Assembly (NCBI GenBank): GCA_016630955.3
Contig: CM049991.1
Location: forward strand, 1,240,001 to 1,304,000
Direction of reading: 5' to 3'
Length of the DNA: 64,000 bases
Source of the DNA: Didymella arachidicola
Lineage: Eukaryota; Ascomycota; Dothideomycetes; Pleosporales; Didymellaceae
The notes under the pieces: generated by a model
Seen by the model: only the letters and a program-made list of their open reading frames with translations
Databases searched by the model: none
What the model was told of the DNA's origin: nothing
Made by a program: the position numbers and the translations under genes
Shown here: positions 43,910 to 55,567 of the stretch, piece by piece
How the letters are laid out: each line of letters opens with the position of its first letter
Position numbering within the stretch: the first letter of the stretch is position 1

Positions 43910-46900
43910 AAGATCACTTCTTAGGGCCTGAGCAGCACCTCGCCAAGGGTGTAGTCTCTTTCACATCTGTCCGTTCTCGCATCTCAAATCGGCTCGTATT
44001 ACTCCCGATGATTGATCACTAGTTTATTCCCTAATTTAGACTACGTCTCTTTACATTACTTAGCGGCTCATCGGAAACCGAGCAACATTTGCTATATACC
44101 CTGTTCAGCGCTAGACGCTCATTTGCGAGTCTTTCCATTATCTCAATCTTGTATTACGCATAGACACTGCATCTAGAAGTCTAAACTGTGTCGTCATATG
44201 ACGGACACATCATACATCAATGTACGACAATTGTGTAAATTTTAGACCTTCCAATTGCGACTTTGAGACACGGATGGTCTCATCGTGCGGCACGTCACCT
44301 CCTTCCGCGATGGCACGCATCTGATGTACTCCGGAGCATCTGTCTACATCGCCTGAAGCTGGAGTGTCTAAAGGCTTCACCAGCTCCCAGACAACCTCGT
44401 CAATGGTCGATCTTGGATTCCAGGCCTAGGCACGGGCTGCTAGCTGTACCTGATCTTCACTCGTAATTCTTCGAAGAAACCTGCGCTACATGTGCGTCCA
44501 GAAAAGCAACCAAATGCTCACCAATCAGCTGTATTGCCAATGCTCCGCTAACGAATCACAGGGCTGGCGCGCGGAAGTGGGTGACAAAGCTAAAGGGAGC
44601 CATGTGGGTCATAGAACTCTCTCCAAGCCATCACAGACCGCAAACTGCGGCTAACTTGCGGTCCACGACCAGGAGCACCTGCCGTGTCCACTGTCACAGC
44701 GGAAGACGGCTTCGAATACACGCATGTCTCAGCCGGTCCACGTTTCGAGCAAATTTTTTAGACAGCTGTAGGCCGTTTACACTGGTTCAGGTAAGTGCAA
44801 TTGAGGCGTTGGCTTTACGGCTCAAAAGCCCCTCGATCATGGAAATGGCCCGATCTCAGAGTCCGCCTTCATCGCAATATCCGACTCAGGTACAGACGAT
44901 CACCGGACAAGGCTCCATGGGACACACTATCGAACAGTCTTCACACCTTCACTAATATGGTGTTGTCGCGTGGTATATCAATAGTATCAATTCAGGCCTC
45001 TGTGCGTGTTGAAGTACACCATCTCAGGCCAACACGACTTAGAGCTGTCCACGTATGCGACCTAGAGCACGTTTCGACCTCGTGGACACGCCCACTGCGC
45101 TTCACATGACGCATGCTTCGAGCAGATCCCATTCCCAACATCAGGGTCACTAGTGGAAAATCATGACTTTCGAAGCCACCGTTCCTCCGCGCTGGGACCC
45201 CTGAAGCGTGTTGTGCAGCTTGTGAGGTCGGAGATTACTCCGTTGGAAGGCGTTGGGACGGATTGTGAAGAACGGGCCAAATCTAAACCTTGCCATTGCT
45301 CAAGCTCAAACTAGAAAACTCCGCAAATCGCCCCATCATAGATCGTGACTTCAGCCTTCCTCACCATTAAGATGCCATCTTGAACTATCATTTCGCTACA
45401 GCTTGGACGTTGTCGTGATACCACTCATGGTAACAGCAGTCGCTACTGCGTCAAACGCCTCTTTTTGGTGTTGGGACCTAGGATTTGAAATTGCGATGCA
45501 ACGAAGTGTATTCCGCATCACAACCGGTCCGAATATGGGACGAAATACGAGTTTGCGTCAGACTCAATAATCCTTGTTTGTATCGACCGCCCTACTGTGG
45601 TAAGATGGGTATATATTGTGAGTGGGAACAATGACAAGGGTATCCGGTCGTGTTTTTCAGCCGTCTTAGGCGCTTATCTGAGGCGCTATTAATACTCTTC
45701 TAGTACTAGAGACTATAATCTAGGCAAATTGCAAGGTTTACTCTCTGTATAATATCCTAAAGCAGACTATGTTACACATAATTTTGCAACAAGAAGCTCT
45801 AGTTGTGTCAGACCTACTCACAAAACTTACCCATCCTACCACAGTAAGCGTCGCATTCGGGTTCGGCAGGCGTTTCCCCGGGCTATGGTCTGCCTGGCTG
45901 CCCGAAATCAGTCTGCGATATCCCAGAAGGCGTCGGTATCTATTCCCCGACCATCGTCGGATTGCCATGCCCCCATACACCCACATCGGGGTAGTGAATA
46001 CAACACTTTTGGTCGCTCGCTTTCAGATGCGAGCCTCGACATGAGCTGAGTCTTTGGGCTCGATAATGCAGGTCGAAATGACTCGCAGTTTGCAACAGTC
46101 TCGTGATGATAGTCCTTTTGCAACTAAAGATGCAGTGGTCACCCGATTTATGTGTAATTTCGAATACCTGGGTCCAATGCTGACATATATCCTTATAATG
46201 ATGACTCTGCGAAACTATGTTAGCTTGCGTTGAACTTGGCTGGAGGCTCATATCGCAAGCGAGGGCGGAAGAATTTGCTGAGAATCGGAAGCCCGTCTGC
46301 TGCAAAGAGATCCAGTCTTTGAGATGGATCGTCTTGAATCGCAACAAGGATATGATCGTGCCCCGCAGCTCATGCTACCGCTTCCCCGAAACATATCTTC
46401 ACCGCTTCTTCATTTTGATCGAGTAGCTGCAACTTCTCAGGTCCCCATTCGTGTAAGTGATCATCCGAGACCTCGTTGCTCTCAGGTTGGCTGGCGAAGG
46501 CCTGTACCCCACCCCAAATGCGCGTCTTTGGGACCCGGGATGTGGGGCAGTGAGGGACCACATCAGAAGAAAACGCACAGAACTTCATGACGCACAACAT
46601 TTCTTGAAGCGGTCAGCAGCTGGTCACGGATGTTGAGCATCCTTGTGGATCGCACAATACGTGCAGGACGACGAGATCGGAGGTGTATCCACCAAATGGG
46701 ATTAACACGCGATGCAACGCCCTCACCGATTTTCTTGCTTTTGGAACAGCCATGCAATAAGGACTTCATGGTCCAGCTGACAACGAATTTGACTGTCACT
46801 TGGATCCCTAGAGCAACAGGGCGCGCTATTCGATACTACGGCTATTGCATGCTTCGGCCCGGCCAACGTTCGAGGCAGTTTACGCCCCTGCACGGAGTTT

Positions 46901-49900
46901 GGTTCAAACCGTTAAACACCCGGCGCCTCAAACGCTTTCGTAGGCTGCTAAAGTGCCAATGATCAGCATCGGAGCATCCTCCATGCCTTCTGACTACAAA
47001 TGTAACCTCTGGCAGCGTGCGGACATTGCAGTGTCCGTGTCCATGTCCGCAAACTTCAACATGTGTAAACTTACCTCACCGCAGGTCCGATTACTAAGAT
47101 AGAGCCGCCGTCAGGTGAGACTTGGTGTTCGTGACCACCTCAAGCTAGATTCGCTGCTGCAACGTCATGCATCCGCGCCTTCCTCCGTATGCATAAAATG
47201 GTTCGTTGGCGTTTCGATATCCATTCACAGCCCTCCCAACCGATCCATTCGGCTCAAAGGATACCCTCAATGATCTAACGACCGGCACTTGACACGAGGA
47301 GACGCATTGCACAGCGTCGGCGCCACACCCTCGAATCAGCACATGCGCCGCCTTAACCTGCCGCCCAAATAGCACCTGACCAACTGCCAGAACAGGACCC
47401 TTACAGTTACAGGGCAAGTTCGAGTCCCTGCGTAACACTGTACGAACAGGGACGTGAGGATCAAGATGGATCTGGTTATCTGATTGAGTGCGGGGCGAGA
47501 ACGGCATCCCAGTCAGCGCTTATGCACGTGATGCTGGGCCGCGGGCTTGCGCAATATGAACCGACCGCCTTGCGCAAGCCGTCATGCGAGAGCCGCCTTG
47601 GACTGTAGCCGCATGTTACACAGCATCAAGAAGGCTGATGTTGAGGTTTGTTGAGACATGTCACGAGTACACTGTACCTGCTGCAGAAACAATCGCGGCC
47701 AGGCGTACGAAAATTGACAATGCGTATAGCTCGCCTGCTCGAGCAATTGACTCAGGCATTAATTGATATGATATTGACAGAGATCAGGGTTCCGCAATCG
47801 GGCATTCGTCATCTTCAACTGGACTTCTTCCAACCGGATCGCGGACTCCGCGCCACGGGCAGGGCGATGCGCACTCGACTCAAGAGCATCTTGACTTGAG
47901 CAATATCGATGACCTTCCAGTGAAGTCGGCCCAACGTACATATCAAGGATGAGAGATACCTGCGAACAATGTTTGCAGGCGATGAACACATCAGCACACA
48001 ACCGAAGTATTCGAGCTCCATTACCGGCCTGATCACCAATCAAAAGCAAGCCTGTGCAAAAATTAAATCTTTTCGTCACCTCAGTCTCTGGATGTTTCTC
48101 GATCGCCGAGGACAATCTCCACCGCTGCGTATCTACCTGCATTCATTCTGCACGCGAGACGCCACCACGGTAAGTCACAAGAAGCTGGATCCCACACCCA
48201 CCACACCGGTCCCGCTGCTCCATATCCCGGACGACAGATGACATGACCTATGCAAGTCCACGCAAACAGCAATTGCTGAATGACAAGTGCGGAAGTGACT
48301 GCACAGAGACCGCAGATGGAGCAGCGTCATGTGAGTCACACAGCAAGGTGAGGCGAAGCAACACGCAGGCAACTGACGGCAGTTTGGGCCATTTGTGGTG
48401 GTCCAAGGCCTCGTCTCTTTGTGTACGACCGCAAATCAGCATGGCCCCCTATGATATCGCAGTAAGGGCGCAGGTCCGAGTGTCCGAGCCTCATTCTTGC
48501 TCAAGACGGAATACTAGATCCTGCAGGAAACAGGCACTTCCGCTAAGCCTTTTACTGTTAGCCTGACGGACGAAAGGGACTCCCTGCATCGAGGCAGGTG
48601 TTATGTTAATCTTGAAGCTCCTTCCAGAATGAAGACTTACGATATCCAATGTGATCATCTCCTGCAGCGTAAGGAAACAATGATTGACAGTGGTGCCCGG
48701 GCAGTGCGGCTTACCTTGATGTCACGGCGTACCATAGTGTCTCTGAAGCTTGACGAACAGCTCCATGTAAGCCTGCTCAAACAGGATTTTCTTGGTGAAT
48801 AAGAAGGCGCCACAGATGCACCCTGCTTCGTCCTGCCCAAATCCTTCCCGATGCCCGGGCCATGGAGGACCACTGCAATGCGACCAATGGCGAGTGCGAG
48901 ATACAAATCTCTAAGATACTGCCAGCATACTGACCATCTGAGGCTCCTCATTCGTCTCTCAACCGTCGTTCACACTGCAATTTTCCAGATTGGCCTCATT
49001 TCGTACCAGCAGGACTAATAGTTGATAGTCATGCCCACACCTCGCCCATACGGCTCCGGTGGGCCCTAAATCCATGGACTCTATGAATTGTGCTACAACT
49101 GTCATTACACAATGTCGAGAATAGAAACGTGACGAGCTGATGCATTGCGCTCTTCTCCGTGATTTCGCACTATCCACAATCATCAGCCACTGCCGATTCG
49201 AATGCCGAGGTGTATACAGGACGTTACGCAGCACACCCCTCAACGCCTCAACGCCTCATATGCCGCGCCTTGATATGCGTCTTAGTGCGACGAAAGTGAG
49301 TACGTGTAGCTCGAGTGTCTTACGTCTCCACACCAGCAAATGACCCCTCACCAGAACAGCGAAGGGTGGGATGTGTAGCACGTGTGCCTTCATCAGTATA
49401 CGGACAGATGTGAGGGCGGGTACATCATCCTCGTTGACACGCAGGCACGCGGGCTTGCTTTTACGAGCAGAGATGCAGCGTTTTATGCGCCTTAGCCCTT
49501 CCCGTTGCAGATGGCGTGCAGGGTGGCTGCCTCCTTGCGTCGCATATGCGCGAGATACAGAAAAGGAACAATGTACGTGAGTTCGTGGAGGGGCTGCCCT
49601 GCTACCAACAGTAATCACGGTTCGCACGGATCAAAAGAAGCAAGGAAGCGGTCAGCCATCTAATCAGTAGATGCTATTCAAGCCCTGGCTATCGGATCCT
49701 CTGCCTACAGAGACCAGGTTTAAATTCATGCGTAGTGATCTCCTGCACCCTCCACATCGAGTCATAACAACGAACGGTGAGACGCACGCACGCCTCACGG
49801 CAAATGTGTGCAGCCACAGATCAATGCAGCGGAAGCAAGCGGATCCCGGCCTAGCACAAGATCGCATGCATTGCGTGCCGCCGGCGGTGTCGCGATGTCA

Positions 49901-50554
49901 TCGGCACGCAGGTCCAGCTTTTGCCGGAGGAGGTTCTGTTCGGACGAGAATACCAAGTGCGCGTTCATGCGATTGAGCTTACAGGGCGCGGCCACCTGGA
50001 CATCAAATGCAACAGTTCTACATTAGGCAGCTCACAGATCAAATCCTGGTTCTGCGACCGCGTGGGATGTGATCGGCTTCCTTGATTGAAGATGCGGTCA
50101 TCATCAGCGCAGGTGCGGGATAGGGACGGGATGCCATTCTGCAAGCGCATCGGTGCGGGCGGTGCGTGCCAGCCCGTCAGCGTCAGAATCATCGGTGTGA
50201 CTTGCTGGAGTATGGCCATTGCAACGATCAACACAATCTATCGAGATTGCGTTTCATTTTGATGTTTCGTGCGCAGGACAATGTACACTCCCTGGGATCT
50301 CCTGGCTACGCGATCAAGCTTTCCTGCTGCGCCGAACCCTGCCCCAGGTACTGTATGGCCCCACGCGATCGCACGTGGCGGCTCATCCGATGTGGAGATG
50401 CAAACCTGTTTACGGCCTTTACTCGCCAAGCCGGCTAACGCGGCTCAGCAGATTGTGGACCTTGAAGATTTGAGTTGCGATAACATGTCTGTTGTGTTTG
50501 ACGGCACGGAGATGGTAATGACCAAAGTAAAGATCAGATATCGAGCTGTCGTTC
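43910..50554. other. 6.6-kb gene-free stretch with one MITE
   Basis: Only short ORFs without motifs are present. It holds MITE copy B (45593-45846). I checked the GTTCGAGTCCC string near 47414 as a tRNA B box and found no matching stems. Nothing else supported. Confidence 0.55.
45593..45846. mobile_element. 254-bp MITE, copy B
   Basis: Same ends, length and TA flanks as copy A. Inverted repeats are at 45595-45611 and 45828-45844. It matches copy A at 252 of 254 bases by eye; the two differences (G/A and C/T near the right end) are transitions. Near-identity points to recent spread. Confidence 0.88.
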
Positions 50555-51643
50555 TCAACCCCCACCGACACCAAAGCGGGCGCGTAGCGTGTTTAGACGG
50601 CGCAGCGTCTCTGGCATGTCACCGCTAAGGCTGCTCTCTGTGCGCGTCTGGCGGAACACTCGATAATTCTCGTTCTCGTGCCGTATCGTATCAACGACGC
50701 CAGCAGATAAAATGACGCACTGCCCCGAGGTGAGCATGTCTAGCGCATCCACGTGACCTGTCTCGGCGGTAGATTGCAGCAGTGAATCCTCTTCCTCGGG
50801 TTCGGCTCCTATGTCTGAGATGGTGTCGGTCCGGTGCAGGACCCCGCGCTCTTCGTCGTTGGCATCTTGGCCTCGGGCCGCATTCAAGGTGGGTGTTTGT
50901 GACAGTGTAGTGTTCTCACCCGTAGCTTCTGACGTGGCTGTGTCTGCAGCGCTGTCTGATGCCTCACCTGCAGTCATCTGCGACAACTGCTTCTTCAGGT
51001 CACGGCGCTTGACGTGCGCCGACACCATGACCAGCTGCAGGACCATAATACACACGTCCAAGCCTCCGAGCTTCCATTTACTCGTCGGCCCTTGCTGCCC
51101 GATAAAGTCTATCATCAAGCCACCATGCAGATAACCTCTGGTGTCCTCGTCAGCTGCAGGGGCTGGATATAGCATATGCAGCAGAAAGTTCAAAGCGAAC
51201 AGTCCTGCCACTACGGGGAGAAACGGTCGAGGCTCGTCAGGCGGGCGTTGCATTGTTGGGTCTGAGACTGGCGTGAGTAGGCTGCCATGAGCCAGTGCAC
51301 GGATTGCAAACCAGAAGAATGAGCAGCTGCGCAGTATTAGACTAAGGACTACTATGAGAGGAGGCGAGGCATACTCCAGATGATAGAGGGCTAGCAACTC
51401 CATATACACCACCAGATCCAGCTCGCGCAGCAGATCGCCCAGCATCCGAATGCGCTTCCTTTTGGCATCGAGTCGTCGTTCCTCCATAGCTTTCGCATGC
51501 TCACGTGCAATTTCCTCTGGGTCGATGTCCTCTATGTCGTCGACGCGGTCGGGAAAGCTGTCATCACGGCGCAATGCAGCTCGAGACGACTCGGCCTCAT
51601 CGTTCATGACGCCGCTGAGAGTTGTGGGGTATTGATGTATCAC
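50555..51643 (-). CDS. DUF1746 membrane protein, Dsc E3 ligase subunit 4-like
   Basis: Exons 51375-51643 and 50555-51326 on the minus strand give 346 aa. The 48-bp intron (51327-51374, donor GTATGC, CTAAT branch site, GCGCAG acceptor) is a multiple of three and lacks a stop, so the unspliced frame also reads through. Splicing restores ALYHLDCSFFWFAIRAL, the core of the DUF1746 domain, whereas the unspliced form puts 16 odd residues there. Further hydrophobic segments lie at about 115-140 (VVAGLFALNFLLHML) and 185-200. The C-terminal half is acidic and disordered. In fission yeast and Aspergillus the DUF1746 protein Dsc4/DscD is part of the Golgi Dsc ubiquitin ligase that activates SREBP; that role here is inferred from the family. 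The gene is divergent from RCF1. Confidence 0.85.
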   Translation of the reverse strand: MIHQYPTTLSGVMNDEAESSRAALRRDDSFPDRVDDIEDIDPEEIAREHAKAMEERRLDAKRKRIRMLGDLLRELDLVVYMELLALYHLEYASPPLIVVLSLILRSCSFFWFAIRALAHGSLLTPVSDPTMQRPPDEPRPFLPVVAGLFALNFLLHMLYPAPAADEDTRGYLHGGLMIDFIGQQGPTSKWKLGGLDVCIMVLQLVMVSAHVKRRDLKKQLSQMTAGEASDSAADTATSEATGENTTLSQTPTLNAARGQDANDEERGVLHRTDTISDIGAEPEEEDSLLQSTAETGHVDALDMLTSGQCVILSAGVVDTIRHENENYRVFRQTRTESSLSGDMPETLRRLNTLRARFGVGGG

Positions 51644-51968
51644 TCATGGAGGCGACGCTGTGATGCGGCGGCGCGATGACGTTGTTGACCTCCAGGTTGT
51701 TTGTTGGTTGTATGTCAGGCCTCGGTGCAATGATGGAAGCTGCGCTCGGGTTAACTTCGGGATGATGGAAGTGGTGAGATAATAGATGAGCTCTAGCAAG
51801 CTCGAATCGCCGCAACACCGCGCTGAGAGCTCTATCACGCCAATCCAAGACTCTGGATAGCTTCAGTTTGTATTTTAATATAGAGCGTCCCCCACACCTC
51901 CTCTAAACCAATTGAGACCACCAGTGACGGCACACGACACCCCGCCACCTCCGCATTCATCCTTTACC
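51644..51968. promoter_or_regulatory. divergent promoter, DUF1746 gene / RCF1
   Basis: 325 bp between two opposite starts. It contains a CCAAT box (about 51908) on the RCF1 side and an AT-rich TTTTAATATAGA stretch about 80 bp upstream of the RCF1 ATG. Confidence 0.5.
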
Positions 51969-52543
51969 ATGGCGGGACCACCCAACAAGGCGCCGCTCCC
52001 TTCTTCTTTCGACGAGAATGCGTATGTGATCTCTCCTACAATACTGCAACATCCATGCTTGTATTATGGATTTGCATTTCTGACTGAAATCGCAGCGACT
52101 TCTACAATGAAAACACCCTCGACAAGATGTGGCGCCGCTTACGCGAAGAGCCCCTCATTCCCCTCGGCTGCGGTCTCACAGTATGGGCGATTGTAGGCGC
52201 GACACGATCAATGCGTAAGGGCGACCACAAGATGACCAATCTCTATTTCCGCCGCCGTTTATACGCCCAAGGCTTCACCATTGCAGTCCTCGTTGCGGGT
52301 AATTTATACTGGCAAAAGGATCGCGTGAAGAGGAAGGATTACGAGAAGCAGGTTGCTGAGAAAGAGCGCATCGAGAAGAGGGAGAGGTGGCTGCGGGAGC
52401 TGGAGGCGCGTGATGAGGAAGATAAAGAGTGGAAGGATAGGATGGCGAAGCGGGCGAGGGGCGTGCAAGAGGAGGTCAAGGGCGTCACACAGCAGGTTGC
52501 GGAAAAGACACAAGAGCTGAAGGATCAGGTTGTGGGTAAGTAA
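51969..52543 (+). CDS. RCF1: respiratory supercomplex factor 1 (HIG1 domain)
   Basis: Exons 51969-52021 and 52096-52543 (74-bp intron, GTATGT donor, ATCGCAG acceptor) give 166 aa. The mature start is MAGPPNKAPLPSSFDENADFYNEN. The HIG1 domain has two transmembrane helices (LIPLGCGLTVWAIVGAT and GFTIAVLVAGNLYW) joined by a loop with RRRLYAQ, matching the R-x-R-x3-Q core of the fungal Rcf1 motif, but with Asn where Gln or Ile usually stands four residues before. A charged coiled coil follows. Rcf1 sits in the inner mitochondrial membrane and links complexes III and IV. Confidence 0.94.
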
Positions 52544-53302
52544 GAGGATAGACCTATCAGGGTTGACTCTGGAAGACTGTATGCGAACAAAATGCTGTGC
52601 GTGGAGGTAGCTCAGGCTGGATTCGCTGGCGTTCCCGGTTGATTGTACATACCTCGACATGTAAGAGTATGGTTTGAGATTGAGCTAAGGCTACGGTAGG
52701 AAAAAATAATCACTTTCCGTATAGTTCAGACTCAACGTTGTTCGGGTTTCCGAGGAACGGTTCTGAGCATCGGCCCACGACCTGCGAACCATTGAAATCT
52801 GGCAGCATTGACATAAGCAGATAGCACATTCCAGAGAAGTTTTGTATGAGCGTGAATACCCTGGGCTCCTTGGGCGCTTGCTTCCTACCTGAAGCATACG
52901 CTCGCGCACATTAGCAGTCGCACAGGGGGGACCTCGGTTCAGAAGGCACGAGCAATGGCCCAAGGTCATCCGTTCAGCTTCTGAGCAAGACCACCACCTC
53001 AGCTGGTACGAGGAGAGGACCCTGAACCTCGACCATTCTAGGACGCAGGTCCTCGTTCCTGTACCACCCATCTCCCTCTCCGGGCCAATCGAATGACCCT
53101 GTGTACTCGACTCGTCTCATACCCGAGGAGTAAGCTCTACCTCGTCTGAATCCGGTTGTCCTAGCGAGCATCTAACTCCCAGCTCCGTCATCTTCGGGGC
53201 CTTACTTGTGGAATTTACATTCCGTCAAAGCTCTGGAAGATCCGTCCGTTACGGTGTCACCATTGTGATGGATGTGCCTTTGCTATGGTGCCCTTCTGGG
53301 AG
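52544..53302. other. intergenic, 0.76 kb
   Basis: No gene supported. Contains the RCF1 3' end and the promoter of the next gene. Confidence 0.5.
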
Positions 53303-53310
53303 TATATAAA
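53303..53310 (+). promoter_or_regulatory. TATA box of the secreted protein gene
   Basis: TATATAAA lies 96 bases before the ATG at 53406. Confidence 0.65.
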
Positions 53311-53405
53311 GGCAAAGTTCGATGTAGTGAACACGAAGCATATCCTATCAAGCACCATTGCACTTTCTTTGAGTCTCTACTTTTCTACGGCCCAACTGCT
53401 ACACG

Positions 53406-54813
53406 ATGGCCCTCTTCTTGGCGACAATCACCACACTATTTGCCCTGACGACTGCAAGCTGGTCAAACACTGAAGTTCAGACTGTCACAGCGTGCACGAC
53501 GCAGTATGGCCCCGTCAAGAACACATCAGAGCCGTGGTTTGATTATGTGTCGACCGACACCTACACCACCTTCACCTGGCCTTACTTCAGCAAGACAGAG
53601 CTACTGACTTTGAAGCCTTCTACTACTACTGTGTCAGCTACATCAACATCCACCTCGTACTTCTATCCTGCTGACGATTGGACCACCACTATATACACCA
53701 GTACCTACTATGACACATATCAATCGACAATGACAGAGACTGTGCCGTCAACGACAACTATCACAGTCTCCCAAGTGGAGACACTTACTGTACCGGCACT
53801 CGATGGCTTTGTTGCAATTGCGTCGGCCTCTCCCAATGCAGCCAAGAAGACGAACAGTTGGGCGGACTCAGTACCCGATGACTGGGAGGTTCACGACGTA
53901 TACTGGACTACCGATCCCCCTCCTGTTACCATGACAGGTCTAATAGAACCAATTTGGGATTTCAGTAGTTACATATCGCGGCGTGACGAACCATCAGGCC
54001 AGCCGATCAAGGTTGACTGCACTGAGACTGTCCAGTCGAACAACTTCCACACCACAACCTACATTCAGCTGTCAGGCCCGCGCGCAACTCTCACATCTAC
54101 AGAGATTGCAAATATCGAGACTTCGATATTCACTGTCCGCATGAAGCCTACTGCACCTCCACCGACCTCTGTGTACACCATCGAAGCACCTCTATGGACG
54201 ACCAGCACCGGCTACGTCACGGAGACTGTAACGACGACTCAGACGGTACGTACAGATACGTATGCTCTCATTTTGAAGGGAAAAGCTGCTGGTTTCAACT
54301 AGATCCCTGGAGGCTACAGGTGCTTTGCAGTTACATATAACGCCCCCTGCTATCTGGAGACATGCTGACATTCTATAGGCGACAGAGACAGTATATCCCT
54401 CTACAACCTCCGTTCTGGCCGCCTGTGCCTCCGCCAATATTGTTGACTCCTACGACGGCTACTGGCTGCGCGACTCATCCTCCTGGTTTCCGGACGGCGG
54501 TAACTACACCAAGGAACAGATCTTCCCCTGGGGGGCGGACTCCATCGACTCGACCGAAGCTTGCTGTGCGCACGCTGTTGTGGACCCTAGGACTATCTTC
54601 TGGAGGTACACAAGTGATTATAGTCAGGGCTGTGAGATTTGGAAAGGCGATGTGGCGATTTGTCGGGCTGGGGCTGGGGTGAACGGCACCAGTGGAAGCA
54701 AGGTCGATGTGCAGGTACCTTACGAGCCGATTAGTGAGCAAGGTTACTGGTCGAGCTGGGATGTGGGTAATGGCGCTTGTGGCAATGTTGGATTTGTGTC
54801 TCTGTGGAGGTGA
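53406..54813 (+). CDS. secreted Thr-rich protein of unknown function
   Basis: Exons 53406-54245 and 54379-54813 (133-bp intron, GTACGT donor, GCTGAC branch site, CTATAG acceptor, phase 0) give 424 aa. MALFLATITTLFALTTASWS is a signal peptide. The middle has Thr/Ser-rich blocks (STTTVSATSTSTS, TTTITVSQVETLT) typical of O-glycosylated fungal surface proteins. The second exon is rich in Trp, Tyr and paired Cys (ACCAHAVVD, QGCEIW, GACGNVGF), like a small folded extracellular domain. No GPI signal is seen at the end. The N-terminal region ends in EVQTVTACTTQYGPV. Family not recognised. Confidence 0.82.
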
Positions 54814-55567
54814 AACTGTCGACTTCTTAGAGCGGTAGTTGCTCCTTTTTCTTTCTTCTGCGACGCGATGATCTCACAGGCAAATTCTGTCGCATTTTGC
54901 TGCGTTAAGAACTGCAGCAAGGTGCTAATGTTGTCAATGAGCCGCACTTTCCTGCATGGGTTGCAGCTGAAATAGTAGGGGTTGCCCTCCTCAGAGCTCT
55001 GCCAAACAAGGCTGAGATATGGTAATTTTATGATCAAGAGAAGACGAGCTTATGCTATTGCATGTTGTCTTAAGATGGTATCAAAGTCTCCTCTTGGAGT
55101 TGAGAATCAATTCGAGATTTGTTCCCCTCAAAGCTCTGGATTCATGTTGGAAATGACGTGTCTCGCGAACAAGCAACAGCAATGTCGACGGTTCGAACAT
55201 AAGAAGGACCCACTGACCGAGGATGCCATTTCAGAAAAGCATTATGGCAGCAATTCATTGGAACGTCCAGCAAATTAGATTTCGAATCATGTCTCTCTGA
55301 GGTGATGCTGTGCAATGCCATGAGAATATTTCAGAAGCCATGGTGCATGGTATTGAGTTCGAACGCGAGTTAGGGCCAATAGGAGTCCAATGGAGCACAT
55401 GGGGTCTCACCGGAGGATTTTGCTGTTGAGCATAGTGGGACGCCGCGGTTCGCGCCCCCTCCCCTCTCTGTGCACAGCCATACTCAAATCAGTAGCCACA
55501 AGGCTGCATCTCCAAGACCCTTCAACTACTTTGTCAGCCCAAACCTGCGCCCATATCAGCCCCATAA
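54814..55567. other. intergenic, 0.75 kb
   Basis: No gene supported; short ORFs only. Confidence 0.5.

Noticed and set aside
47390..47430. tRNA B-box-like GTTCGAGTCCC
   Set aside because: The T-arm does not pair and no A box or acceptor stem fits.
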